Positions 16,718-25,185 of a stretch of DNA of 64,000 nt are shown in pieces. The notes below the pieces were generated by a model that saw only the letters and a list, made by a program, of their open reading frames with translations, was not told where the DNA came from and did no database searches. Each line of letters opens with the position of its first letter. Position 1 is the first letter of the stretch. A program made the position numbers and the translations under genes. This stretch comes from Rhizobiales bacterium 64-17. Lineage in GTDB: Bacteria; Pseudomonadota; Alphaproteobacteria; Rhizobiales; Xanthobacteraceae. The stretch lies in NCBI GenBank assembly GCA_001899285.1, contig MKWA01000015.1, positions 106,809 to 170,808 of the forward strand. Direction: 5' to 3'.

Positions 16718-17133
16718 CGACGCTCGTGTTTCAGGGGGATTGTCTCGTCGAGGGCCGGGTCAGCGGAACGGCTCTGGTCACGGATGCCGATCTGGCGCTC
16801 AGTCTGGTCGACGCGGCAACGGGCATCGTCAGACAGCCGGGACATCCCTTGTTCGGCACATCGGTTGCGGGACGGGTGTTGATTTTCCCGAGCGGAAGCG
16901 GGAGCAGCAGCGGCTCCTATCGGTTGCTTCATCTCGCGGAGCGAAAGACGGCCCCGATCGCCATCATCAATGTGCAAGCCAACGCGGTCGTCACGGCGGG
17001 CGCCGTTCTGGGCCAGGTCCCGTTGTTGCACAAACTGGCGCCCGATCCGATCCGCACCATCAAGTCGGGTGACACGGTGGACGTGAACGCGACGCCCGGC
17101 GTGGTCGTCGTCCGGCGCGACGGTGACGCGTGA
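16714..17133 (+). CDS. Aconitase X swivel (small) subunit, DUF126
   Basis: A 139-residue swivel-domain protein that pairs with the larger aconitase X subunit encoded next. The motif LIFPSGSGSSSGSYRLL (about 56-72) is the serine-rich loop of the aconitase swivel domain. In known systems the two parts form a dehydratase acting on cis-3-hydroxy-L-proline (bacteria) or mevalonate 5-phosphate (archaea). Start and stop both overlap the neighbours (GTGA at each end, GTG start). The separated subunits are normal for bacterial examples. Confidence 0.88.
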   Translation: MTTLVFQGDCLVEGRVSGTALVTDADLALSLVDAATGIVRQPGHPLFGTSVAGRVLIFPSGSGSSSGSYRLLHLAERKTAPIAIINVQANAVVTAGAVLGQVPLLHKLAPDPIRTIKSGDTVDVNATPGVVVVRRDGDA

Positions 17134-18353
17134 ATCTCACGACGCATCAGCAGGAGATGCTCGACGGGACGCAAGGATGGCCTCGCCAGCTCGCAACGCG
17201 CATGCTGGTGGCGGTTGGCCGCGCCTATGACGCCGATCGGCTCATCCCAGTGCACTCGGTGCATCTGGGGCTGTCCGGGGCTTCCATGGGCGAAGCGGGG
17301 ATGCGGTTGTTCGAGACGCTCGCAGCGCGCGGCGGGCGATTTGTCGTGCCGACCACCCTGAACATTCTGTCGATGGATCGCCGGACCGCAGGGGCTTCGG
17401 CTCAACTGCGCGATCTGGAAAGCGTCCAGACGCGGATCGCGGACGCCTGCCTCGCGATGGGCGCAGCCCCGTCCTTTACCTGTAATCCCTTCCTGCTCGG
17501 CGTGACGCCGCAGCGCGACACGTCGGTGGCTTGGAACGAATCCGCTACGGCGCCCTATGTCAACGGCATGCTCGGCGCTCGCACCAATCGCGAAGGCGCG
17601 ACGGCCCTTGCCTCCGCGCTCACCGGCCTCACGGCGCATTATGGCATGCACATTCCGCGCAACCGGCTCGGCACGCGGCTGATCGTGGTGGACACGCCGG
17701 TGCATGGCCCGGACATGTTCAATCTTCTCGGCGGCGCGGTGGCACGCGCGGCGGAAGCGCATATTCCGGTCATCGAGGGGCTCGATCATACGCCGACGCT
17801 CGATGAGATGACGGCGTTCTGCGCGGCATTCGCCGCGATCTCGCCGCTGCCGATGCTGCACATCGTCGGCGTCACAGCGGAAGCGCCGACGCGAGCAGAT
17901 GCCATGCTGCCGGGGCATGTTGCGGACGTGATCCGGATCGATGCCACCACGCTCGCGCAGGAAGCGCGCCGATACGACACCGCCGCCGACACGACGCTCG
18001 ATGTGGTGGCGATCGGCTGCCCGCATGCCTCGGTTGCGCAGGTGCGTGAAATCTCGGATTTGCTTGGCGACCGCGTCATCGCCGACACGGTCCGGTTCTG
18101 GATTCAGGTCAACCGTGCCTGCGCGGAGGAGGTGGAGGGTTCGGGGCTGGCGGCAAGGCTTGAACGGCGGAACGTGAGGCTGCTGTCTGACAGTTGTGTT
18201 CATGTCGCCTATGACGAAATCCCGGCCGGCCGGACGCTGGCAACGAATTCCTTGAAGATCGCCTATCTGACGGCCAGCCATCATGTCAGGGTCCGGCTCG
18301 GGTCATTGGCGCAATGTATCGATTCGGCGGTTGCCGGCCGCTGGCGCGGCTGA
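17130..18353 (+). CDS. Aconitase X catalytic (large) subunit, DUF521
   Basis: A 407-residue catalytic part of aconitase X. The likely Fe-S ligands are Cys118 (SFTCNPF), Cys297 (AIGCPHAS) and Cys356 (LSDSCVH). Other family features are LGLSGASMGEAGMRLFETLA near the start, PTTLN, and WNESATAPYVNGMLGARTNREG (seen as two adjacent conserved runs). The chemistry expected is dehydration or hydration of a hydroxy acid. No proline racemase or imino-reductase lies nearby, so the hydroxyproline role of some homologues is not supported. The CoA-transferase/citryl-CoA lyase context points to a carboxylic acid. It has a GTG start overlapping the small subunit. Confidence 0.9.
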   Translation: MNLTTHQQEMLDGTQGWPRQLATRMLVAVGRAYDADRLIPVHSVHLGLSGASMGEAGMRLFETLAARGGRFVVPTTLNILSMDRRTAGASAQLRDLESVQTRIADACLAMGAAPSFTCNPFLLGVTPQRDTSVAWNESATAPYVNGMLGARTNREGATALASALTGLTAHYGMHIPRNRLGTRLIVVDTPVHGPDMFNLLGGAVARAAEAHIPVIEGLDHTPTLDEMTAFCAAFAAISPLPMLHIVGVTAEAPTRADAMLPGHVADVIRIDATTLAQEARRYDTAADTTLDVVAIGCPHASVAQVREISDLLGDRVIADTVRFWIQVNRACAEEVEGSGLAARLERRNVRLLSDSCVHVAYDEIPAGRTLATNSLKIAYLTASHHVRVRLGSLAQCIDSAVAGRWRG

Positions 18354-18365
18354 TGGCGGTGGCCG

Positions 18366-18387
18366 GGACAGGCCCTTGTCCGGGGAT
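18366..18387. promoter_or_regulatory. Possible autoregulatory half-operator upstream of GntR gene
   Basis: GGACA (18366-18370) and TGTCC (18377-18381) form a 6-bp-spaced inverted repeat. TTGTCCGG (18376-18383) matches one complete half of the TTGTCCGGACAA operator seen at 19347. It lies about 80 bp before the preferred start of the regulator gene, so weak autoregulation is possible. Confidence 0.35.
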
Positions 18388-18464
18388 GTTCGGGCTTGAA
18401 CTTGCCCCGTGGCGACCGATCCCGTATCCACGGAGAGAACAAGATTTCAACCGGCTGGCGTGAC

Positions 18465-19253
18465 GTGAAAGACAAACTCGGATCTTCGTCTGACGTGGGT
18501 TTTACGCCGTTCGAAAGCGCCCAGCCGCGCTATCTCGCGCTGGCGGAACTGCTGTCCGAGGGCATCCGTTCCGGGCAATATGCGGTCGGAACGCTGCTGC
18601 CGACGGAAGCCGAGCTGTGCGACACCTATGACGTCAGCCGGCACACGGTCCGCGAAGCCATCCGAAAGCTGCGCGATCTCGGGCTCGTCTCCCGGCATCA
18701 GGGCGTCGGAACGCGCGTCGAGAACAAGGACATCTCCGGCCGCTTCGTGCTGTCGCTCGGTTCGATCCCCGACATCTGGCAGTATGTTCAGAACACCCGG
18801 CTCGAACCGCTCCGCAAGAAACTGATCAAGGCGGCGGACGCCGAAATCCCGTTGCCGCCGGTCGGCAACGACGAGCAGTGGTTTCTGACCGAAGGCCTGC
18901 GATATGTGGGCGATCAGGAACTCCCGATTTCCCACTCGGCCATTCATATCAACGCGGCTTTTCGCGGCATCGCCGAACAGATCGGCCAGAAGCAAGTGCC
19001 CATCTTCTCCATGATCGAACGGCGCTACGGCTTGAAGGTGGTCGCGATCAAACAGGAAATCAGTGCGATCATCATACCGGCCCGCCTCACCAAGCCGCTC
19101 AAGGTGAAACCCGACTTCCCGGCATTGTCGATCCTCCGCCAATACATGACCGCGGACGGAGTCATCGTGGAAGTGGGGCGGACGATCACGCCCGCCGACC
19201 GCTTCACCTATTCGATGGATCTCCGGTTCGAATATCCGACGGTCAATCGCTGA
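18465..19253 (+). CDS. GntR-family regulator, UTRA type (candidate TTGTCCGGACAA binder)
   Basis: About 262 residues. The winged HTH covers roughly residues 15-80 of this start (YDVSRHTVREAIRKLRDLGL is its recognition part); a UTRA effector domain follows. The start is uncertain: GTG at 18465 is preferred since it leaves room for a leader, while TTG at 18396 would add 23 residues and lie 8 nt from a possible half-operator. It is the only complete regulator gene inside region B and sits between the operons that carry TTGTCCGKACRA boxes. That positional argument is the reason to propose it as their repressor. Confidence 0.85.
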   Translation: MKDKLGSSSDVGFTPFESAQPRYLALAELLSEGIRSGQYAVGTLLPTEAELCDTYDVSRHTVREAIRKLRDLGLVSRHQGVGTRVENKDISGRFVLSLGSIPDIWQYVQNTRLEPLRKKLIKAADAEIPLPPVGNDEQWFLTEGLRYVGDQELPISHSAIHINAAFRGIAEQIGQKQVPIFSMIERRYGLKVVAIKQEISAIIIPARLTKPLKVKPDFPALSILRQYMTADGVIVEVGRTITPADRFTYSMDLRFEYPTVNR

Positions 19254-19321
19254 ACCGCCGGATCTTCCCCAAAAACTGCAAAATCCGAGGTTGAAAGCCC
19301 TCGCCGGGGTCGGGAGGCAGC

Positions 19322-19358
19322 TTGACACCTTTTTCTGCTTTTCATATTGTCCGGACAA
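19322..19358 (+). promoter_or_regulatory. Promoter with overlapping perfect operator TTGTCCGGACAA
   Basis: TTGACA (19322-19327), a 17-bp spacer and TATTGT (19345-19350) form a good housekeeping-type promoter. The perfect palindrome TTGTCCGGACAA (19347-19358) overlaps the -10 and start-site region, so a bound regulator would block polymerase. The start codon of the DszC-like protein is 47 bp downstream. This is the best copy of the motif in the window. Confidence 0.72.
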
Positions 19359-19404
19359 CCGGGAAAACCGGTTAAGGTGCGACGACAAGGGTGGAGCTGG
19401 ACTG

Positions 19405-20592
19405 ATGAGTGCCCGCACGATCGGAATGGATTTCGACTACACGCCGAAACAGCGCGAAATCTATGACCTGGTCGGGGAACTCGGCAAAACGCATTTTGCG
19501 CCGCGCGCCGCCGAATACGACGAGAAGGTAGTCACGCCCGTCGCGAATATGCGCGATTTCATCGATGCGGGGCTCGCCGGGCTCACCGTCTCCGAGGATC
19601 TCGGAGGGCTCGGCAGCGGCGCGATGGGGCGCGATCCGCTGCTGTATATCATCGCGATCGAGCAGACGGCGCGCTACTGCATGTCGACGGCCCACTCGCT
19701 GCACATTCACTGTCACGGTTCGCACCTCGTCGATCAGATTTGCAGCCCGGCGCAGCGCAAGAACATTCTCGGCAACGTCGTCGAAAATGGCGCGCTGCTC
19801 AATGCGACCGGCAGCGAGCCGGGGCGGACCTCGCGCGGCCTTTATAATCTCGTCACCGCGGCCGAGCGCGTCGATGGTGGCTATGTCGTCAACGGCACCA
19901 AGAATTATGCGTCGCTGGCCGATACGGTCGAATACAACGTGATCTTCGCCGGCATCAAAGGAATGTCCCCGACCGAAGGGCATATCGGCCTCTGCATTCC
20001 GCGCGGTACGCCGGGGCTGACCCTTGAAGAGGGGTCCTGGAATCCGATGGGGATGCGCGCGGCGGTGAGCCCGAACATCCTGCTCGACAACTGTTTCGTG
20101 CCGGATGACTACGTGATCGGAACGCCCGGCGTTTTTCCGCGCGATCGCTGGCAGGCGCGGTTCCATCTCGGTTTCGCGGCGCAGTATCTTGGCGGCAGCG
20201 AAGGCATCTTCGACTATCTGACCGATTATCTGCCGAAGCGCGGCACGGCTTCAGACGCTTATGCCCAGCTTCGTCTCGGCGAAATCCGGATCGGTATCGA
20301 TTCCGTGCGCTGGCTGATCTATCGCGCGGCCTGGCTCTGGAAGATGCGCCGCATCGAAGAGGCCGAACTGTTCTCGATGACGGCGAAGCATCGTGCCATC
20401 GAGAATGCGGTGAACGCCATGGATAAAGGTGCGCAGATTGCCGGATCGAGCGCATTCCACGCGAAGTCGCCGCTGGCGCGCATGTTCCGCGATCTGCGGG
20501 TGCAGACCTTGCACGAAAATCTCGACAAGACCGCGGCGACGGTCGGCAAGTATCACCTCGGGCAAGAATTCGATACGACCGCGCGCCTCTGA
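19405..20592 (+). CDS. Acyl-CoA-dehydrogenase-fold flavoprotein, DszC-like monooxygenase candidate
   Basis: 395 residues. The N-terminal half is an ordinary ACAD fold (FDYTPKQREIYDLVGELG, ATGSEPGRTSRG, NYASLADTVEYNVIFAG). The C-terminus ends SPLARMFRDLRVQTLHENLD, the R..RD.R..T.H pattern of group D monooxygenases such as DszC rather than the EGT pattern of dehydrogenases. The flavin reductase gene 24 nt downstream supports a two-component oxygenase that uses reduced flavin and O2. It could instead be a dehydrogenase. The ATG at 19405 follows GGTGGAGCTGGACTG. It is first in a seven-gene rightward run controlled by the operator at 19347. Confidence 0.78.
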   Translation: MSARTIGMDFDYTPKQREIYDLVGELGKTHFAPRAAEYDEKVVTPVANMRDFIDAGLAGLTVSEDLGGLGSGAMGRDPLLYIIAIEQTARYCMSTAHSLHIHCHGSHLVDQICSPAQRKNILGNVVENGALLNATGSEPGRTSRGLYNLVTAAERVDGGYVVNGTKNYASLADTVEYNVIFAGIKGMSPTEGHIGLCIPRGTPGLTLEEGSWNPMGMRAAVSPNILLDNCFVPDDYVIGTPGVFPRDRWQARFHLGFAAQYLGGSEGIFDYLTDYLPKRGTASDAYAQLRLGEIRIGIDSVRWLIYRAAWLWKMRRIEEAELFSMTAKHRAIENAVNAMDKGAQIAGSSAFHAKSPLARMFRDLRVQTLHENLDKTAATVGKYHLGQEFDTTARL

Positions 20593-20616
20593 CCGGGAAG
20601 ATAGAGGACATTCGTT

Positions 20617-21144
20617 GTGCTGATGACAGCAGAACCCAGCAAGACAGTCTCCCACGCGATCAACCAGCGCGATCTGCGCACCGCGCTTGGGCAATTCGCC
20701 ACCGGCGTCACGACGATCGTCACGCGCGACGCCACGGGCGCATTGACCGGACTGACGGCCAACTCGTTTACCTCCGTCTCGCTCGATCCGCCGCTGGTGT
20801 TGTGGAGTTTGCGCCGGGCGGCTCGCTCCTACGAGGCGTTCCGCAACTGCGGCTATTTTGTCATCAATGTTCTTGCGGAGCATCAGGTCTCGGTCGCGCA
20901 GCAATTCAGCGCGAGGACCGGGGATCGGTTTTCCGGCATTTCGTGGACACCGAGTCCAGTCAGCAAACTGCCGATCATCGACAGCGTTGCGGCATGGTTC
21001 GAATGCAAGAACCTCAATGTCTATGAGGCGGGCGATCATACGATCTTCGTCGGCGAGGTTTGCCGCTTCGCCCATGAGGAGCGCGCGCCGCTGCTGTTCC
21101 ACGCGGGCGCCTACGCGCAGTCCGATCGTTTCCGTTTATCCTGA
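20617..21144 (+). CDS. Flavin reductase (NAD(P)H:flavin oxidoreductase) domain protein
   Basis: A 175-residue stand-alone flavin reductase of the HpaC/DszD type. Landmarks are LGQFATGVTTIVTRD, TGLTANSFTSVSLDPPLVLWSL and FVGEVCRFAHEE. It would supply reduced FMN or FAD to a partner oxygenase, and the upstream ACAD-fold protein is the obvious partner. The GTG at 20617 is preferred because AGAGGAC lies 9 nt before it; the ATG at 20623 is the alternative. It is cytoplasmic. Confidence 0.9.
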   Translation: MLMTAEPSKTVSHAINQRDLRTALGQFATGVTTIVTRDATGALTGLTANSFTSVSLDPPLVLWSLRRAARSYEAFRNCGYFVINVLAEHQVSVAQQFSARTGDRFSGISWTPSPVSKLPIIDSVAAWFECKNLNVYEAGDHTIFVGEVCRFAHEERAPLLFHAGAYAQSDRFRLS

Positions 21145-21161
21145 GATTGGCGAGGGCTGCG

Positions 21162-22562
21162 GTGCAGGGCGTGACAGAGCTGCATGTTCCCTCGGACACG
21201 GATGATCTCGCGCGGCCGTACTGGAACGCGCCGATCGAGACGATGCCCGTCGAGCAGATGCGGGAACTACAGCTTCGCAAGCTGAAGCGTCAGGTCGATA
21301 GTCTCTATCGTCAGTCGCGGCTTTACCGGCGCAAGCTGGATGACGCCGGTTTCAAGCCGGGCGATCTGCGCACGATCGACGATCTCGCCGGGATTCCGTT
21401 CACCACCAAGCAGGAACTGCGAGCAGGGCAGGAGGAGTACCCGCCATTCGGCTCGCATCAGGCGGCGCCGATGGAGCGTATCGTGCGCATGACGTCGACG
21501 GCGGGAACCACCGGGAAGCCGGTCTTCCAGGGCTACACCAAATTCGACATCGCGCAGCGCAACGAAAGCATTTGCCGCGGTCTATGGGGATTCGGCGTGC
21601 GGCCGGGCGACCGTGTGATCAACGGCTTTGCATTGAGCATGTTCAACGCAGGCGTCCCTTTCTGCACCGCGATCGAGCATCTGGGAGCCGTCGACGTCCC
21701 GGTCGGCGCGGAGCGGCGTGCCGAAGGATTGTTGAGCATCGCGCGGGACGTGAAGGCGACGGTGTTCATCGGCACGCCGTCCTTTGCCGCCTATCTGGCG
21801 GAAAAGGCGCCCGAGATTCTCGGCATGGAAGCCAAGGATCTCGGTTTCCGGGTGATCTGCGGCGGCGGCGAATCGGGTTTTGAACTGCCGGCATTCCAGC
21901 GCGAAATGGAGCGCGTCTGGGGAACGCGACATGTCTATGACTGGGCATCGACATCGGATGCGCATCCGAATGTCTTTGCGCATTGCGCGCATCGTTCCGG
22001 CAAGCATCAGCTCACGCCGGACCTCGCCCTGGTTCAGCTCATCGATCCCGCGACCGGCGGACTGAAGGAGATGAGCGAGGGGGCCGAGGGAGAATACATC
22101 TTCACTCATCTCGACCGGCAGGCCTGCGCGCTGATGCGATATCGCACCGGCGATATCCTGCGCGTCTACACGCAGCCCTGCGCGTGCGGCCGGACCGGAT
22201 TCCGCATGGATATCATCGGCCGCTCCGACGACATGCTGATCGTGCGCGGCGTCAACCTGTTCCCGTCGGCGGTGCAATCGGTGATCGGTGGATTTATGCC
22301 GAAACTCACCGGCAAGATGCAGATCGTGCTGCGCGAGAAGGGACCGAAAGTCGAGCCACCGCTTCATGTCAGGGCGGAATGTGCCGCCGGTATCGATCCG
22401 GCAAACGAAGCGTCGATGCGCGACGCGATCGAGAAAGTGATCCGGCGCGATCTCGGTGTCACGACCGCGATCGAGCTTGCTTTGTTCGGAACGTTCGAGC
22501 GAACCGCCACCAAAACCAAACTGGTCGTCGTTGAACCTGCGGCGAAAGAGTCCGTCTCATGA
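21162..22562 (+). CDS. Phenylacetate-CoA ligase (PaaK)-like AMP-forming ligase
   Basis: 466 residues of the PaaK branch of adenylate-forming enzymes, which make acyl-CoA from an acid, ATP and CoA. The P-loop-like motif is TSTAGTTGKPVFQGYT, and the C-terminal hinge is CACGRTGFRMDIIGRSDDML, then VRGVNLFPS. Start choice: GTG at 21162 follows GCGAGGGCTGCG; TTG at 21147 is possible. It overlaps the rhodanese gene by ATGA. The substrate is not necessarily phenylacetate; this branch activates many aryl and heterocyclic acids. A CoA-transferase in the same block gives a second activation route. Confidence 0.85.
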   Translation: MQGVTELHVPSDTDDLARPYWNAPIETMPVEQMRELQLRKLKRQVDSLYRQSRLYRRKLDDAGFKPGDLRTIDDLAGIPFTTKQELRAGQEEYPPFGSHQAAPMERIVRMTSTAGTTGKPVFQGYTKFDIAQRNESICRGLWGFGVRPGDRVINGFALSMFNAGVPFCTAIEHLGAVDVPVGAERRAEGLLSIARDVKATVFIGTPSFAAYLAEKAPEILGMEAKDLGFRVICGGGESGFELPAFQREMERVWGTRHVYDWASTSDAHPNVFAHCAHRSGKHQLTPDLALVQLIDPATGGLKEMSEGAEGEYIFTHLDRQACALMRYRTGDILRVYTQPCACGRTGFRMDIIGRSDDMLIVRGVNLFPSAVQSVIGGFMPKLTGKMQIVLREKGPKVEPPLHVRAECAAGIDPANEASMRDAIEKVIRRDLGVTTAIELALFGTFERTATKTKLVVVEPAAKESVS

Positions 22563-24124
22563 AAACGATTGCCGTTCAGGCCCTGATTGATCTGATGCGC
22601 TCCGAGACGCCGTATGCGCTGTTCGACGTGCGCGAGATCGGCGAGGCGGAAGCGGGGCATATTCTCGGGGCGACATTCCTGCCACGGCGGATGATCGAAT
22701 TTCGGATCGCCGACCTTGTCCCGGTGAGAGCGACAACCATCGTCGTCTATGACGAAGGCGGAAAGCGCGCGGAACGCGCCGCCGCGACACTACAGCAGCT
22801 CGGCTATACCGATGTCGCGGTGCTCGCGGGCGGAGCAGCGGCGTGGCGGGAGGCTGGAAAGGCGCTGACAGAGGGCAGCAATGTCCCCAGCAAGCTGTTC
22901 GGCGAGCACGTGCACGATCAGGACCACACGCCCAGCGTCAACGCGACGACATTGCGGGACTGGCAGCGGGACAACGCAAAATTCTTGGTCTGCGATATCC
23001 GCACCCCGGAAGAATACGCCCGCTCGCGAATTCCGGGTGCGTTCAGCACGCCCGGCTTCGATGTCGGGCTGTGCATGCCGGATTTGAAGGACCGCTCCGT
23101 TCCGGTGGTGGTGAACTGCGCCGGCCGGACGCGCAGCATCATCGCCTGCGAGACATTGCGCCATCTCGGCATGGAGAATGTCTATGCGCTCGAAAATGGA
23201 ACGATGGGTTGGGTGCTGTCGGACGGCACGCTCGAAAAAGGCGGTGGCCAGGGATTGATCGAACCGAGCGCAGCGGGCCGTGCAGCGGCGCACGGCCGCG
23301 CGTTGAAGATGGCTCAATCCGTCGGCGCTGCCTTTGCCGATCCGGCTCAGATCAGGCGGTGGCTCGCAGAGCGCGATCAAGGCCAGTCGAACGTTTATGT
23401 CTTCGATGTCCGCCAGACAGGCGAATACGACAGCGGCCACATCGACGGCTTCACGATCTTGCCCGGCGCGCTGGCGATTCAGCGGACCGATGAGTTCATG
23501 CCGGTGCGGCAGGCGCAGGTCGTGTTCGTTGATGACGACGAGACGCGCGCACTGATTGCGGCTTACTGGCTCCGGCGCTCCGGCTTTCCGAAAGTGGCCA
23601 TCTTGAAGGGCGGTATCGGCGCCTGGACCGATGCTGGCTTCGGTCTGACCAAGGCGAGGCAACGTCGTGAGCCTCTTGGTCTTGCGGAGGATGGGGCGCA
23701 GATCACGCAGGTTCGCGCGCAGGATGCCGCGCAACTGATGAACAGCGGCACCAGGATCATTCACGTCGATACCAGCACCGAATTCGCCAAACGTCATCTG
23801 GCGGGAGCCTCCTGGCTGCCGCGCGGATGGCTGGAGGATCGCATCGCCAGCGTGGTGCCTGATCGCAGCCAGTCGCTGCTCGTCACCTGCCGCGACGGAC
23901 AGCAATCCCTTCTCGCGGCTTCGGCCTTGAAGCGTCTTGGCTATCGCAATGTCGCGGTGCTGGCGGGGGGAATGGCCGCCGCCGACGGGTTGGCCGTTGA
24001 GCAGGGGCCCGATCCTTCGGCCAGCGAGCCCAAGGACTTCATCCTGCCGCCTTACGCCAAAGGCGTGGCCGGCATGCAGCGCTATCTCGAATGGGAGACG
24101 AAACTGACTCGCGCTCAGACCTAA
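22559..24124 (+). CDS. Protein with four tandem rhodanese domains
   Basis: 521 residues made of four rhodanese (sulfurtransferase) domains at roughly 1-105, 125-230, 255-365 and 380-485. The active-site loop has cysteine in domain 2 (Cys187, NCAGRTRS) and domain 4 (Cys444, TCRDGQQS). Domains 1 and 3 have acidic loops instead (YDEGGKRA around Asp65; VDDDETRA around Asp325). The pattern is inactive-active-inactive-active, that is, a duplicated two-domain rhodanese. No signal peptide is seen. It would carry or transfer sulfane sulfur in the cytoplasm. Its coupling to a CoA ligase suggests that the pathway releases or handles sulfur. Confidence 0.9.
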   Translation: MKTIAVQALIDLMRSETPYALFDVREIGEAEAGHILGATFLPRRMIEFRIADLVPVRATTIVVYDEGGKRAERAAATLQQLGYTDVAVLAGGAAAWREAGKALTEGSNVPSKLFGEHVHDQDHTPSVNATTLRDWQRDNAKFLVCDIRTPEEYARSRIPGAFSTPGFDVGLCMPDLKDRSVPVVVNCAGRTRSIIACETLRHLGMENVYALENGTMGWVLSDGTLEKGGGQGLIEPSAAGRAAAHGRALKMAQSVGAAFADPAQIRRWLAERDQGQSNVYVFDVRQTGEYDSGHIDGFTILPGALAIQRTDEFMPVRQAQVVFVDDDETRALIAAYWLRRSGFPKVAILKGGIGAWTDAGFGLTKARQRREPLGLAEDGAQITQVRAQDAAQLMNSGTRIIHVDTSTEFAKRHLAGASWLPRGWLEDRIASVVPDRSQSLLVTCRDGQQSLLAASALKRLGYRNVAVLAGGMAAADGLAVEQGPDPSASEPKDFILPPYAKGVAGMQRYLEWETKLTRAQT

Positions 24125-24174
24125 CGGAGCGCGGGCGACGACAAGCAAACAATAAAACAAGCTGGGAGGAAGCA

Positions 24175-25149
24175 ATGATAGGGTCAAGGCTCGCGGGGTT
24201 TGTCTTCATCGCCATCTTCGGTTTGTCAGCATCGGCAGTGCTGGCCAGTGACTATCCGTCGAAGCCGATCAGGCTGATCGCGCCTTATCCCGCGGGAGGA
24301 ACGACCGACATTCTCGCGCGCGCCATTGGCAATGATCTGTCCAAGGTGCTGGGGCAGCCCATCATCGTCGACAATCGCGCGGGCGCCGGTGGACTGGTCG
24401 GCCATGACATGGCGGCCAAAGCGGATCCGGACGGCTACACGCTGGTTCTCGGCAATTCGGCGATGCTGGCGGTGAGCGTCAGCCTTTTCCAGAACATGCC
24501 CTATAATCCGGTGAAGGATTTCGCGCCGATCACCGAAGCGGCCGCGGGCGCGCTGGTGCTCGTCGTCAAGCCGTCGCTGCCAGTCAAGTCCGTGCAGGAG
24601 CTGATCGCGCTGGCGAAGGCCAAACCGGACAAGCTTAACGCCGGATTGTCGGCGATCGGCTCCATGCACCATATGACCACTGATCAAATCCGGGTCAAAA
24701 CCGGCGTGCAATGGACCAATGTGCCGTACAAGGGCAGCGCGCCGATGCTGGTCGATCTGCTCAGCGGACAGACCGATTTCGCGTTCGACAATATTCCGTC
24801 GGCGCTGCCCTACATCAAGAGCAATCAGCTCCGCGCCATCGCCGTCAGCAGCCCGACGCGAACGGAATTGCTTCCCGATGTTCCGACGCTGAAGGAATCC
24901 GGTTTGCCGGATGTCGAGGCGGTCGCCTGGCACGGCGTGTTGGCACCCGCGAAGACACCGCGGCCGATCATCGATCGCCTGAACGCTGAAATCGTCAAGA
25001 TTCTGAAATCGCCGGAGATGAAGAAACGGCTGGCGAGTCTCGGCCTCGATCCGGTCGCCAACACGCCGGAGGAATTTCAGAAATTCATCGAAAGCGAAAA
25101 TGTCAAATGGGCGAAGATCGCCAAGGAGACGAACGCCAAGTCGCAATGA
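24175..25149 (+). CDS. Bug-type (tripartite tricarboxylate transporter) periplasmic receptor
   Basis: 324 residues with a Sec signal peptide (GSRLAGFVFIAIFGLSASAVLA). Mature landmarks are YPSKPIRLIAPYPAGGTTDI, IIVDNRAGAGGLVGHD, SAIGSMHHM and VPYKGSAPMLVDLLSGQ. The start at 24175 follows GGGAGGAAGCA. It is highly similar to the next gene in the same positions (IGSMHH, VPYKGSAP), so the two are a tandem duplication. It binds a carboxylate in the periplasm; no membrane permease gene is in the window. Confidence 0.9.
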   Translation: MIGSRLAGFVFIAIFGLSASAVLASDYPSKPIRLIAPYPAGGTTDILARAIGNDLSKVLGQPIIVDNRAGAGGLVGHDMAAKADPDGYTLVLGNSAMLAVSVSLFQNMPYNPVKDFAPITEAAAGALVLVVKPSLPVKSVQELIALAKAKPDKLNAGLSAIGSMHHMTTDQIRVKTGVQWTNVPYKGSAPMLVDLLSGQTDFAFDNIPSALPYIKSNQLRAIAVSSPTRTELLPDVPTLKESGLPDVEAVAWHGVLAPAKTPRPIIDRLNAEIVKILKSPEMKKRLASLGLDPVANTPEEFQKFIESENVKWAKIAKETNAKSQ

Positions 25150-25185
25150 TCCACAAACCTGAAAGCGTGTTCTCGGGAGGATGCG

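Noticed and set aside
16929..18284. 451-codon minus-strand open frame over aconitase X
   Set aside because: The plus-strand product has three conserved cysteines and the correct family length; the antisense frame is a composition artefact.
17130..18353. Aconitase X as part of hydroxyproline breakdown
   Set aside because: No proline racemase, pyrroline-carboxylate reductase or hydroxyproline transporter genes are nearby; the neighbours are CoA-transferase, citryl-CoA lyase and Bug receptors.
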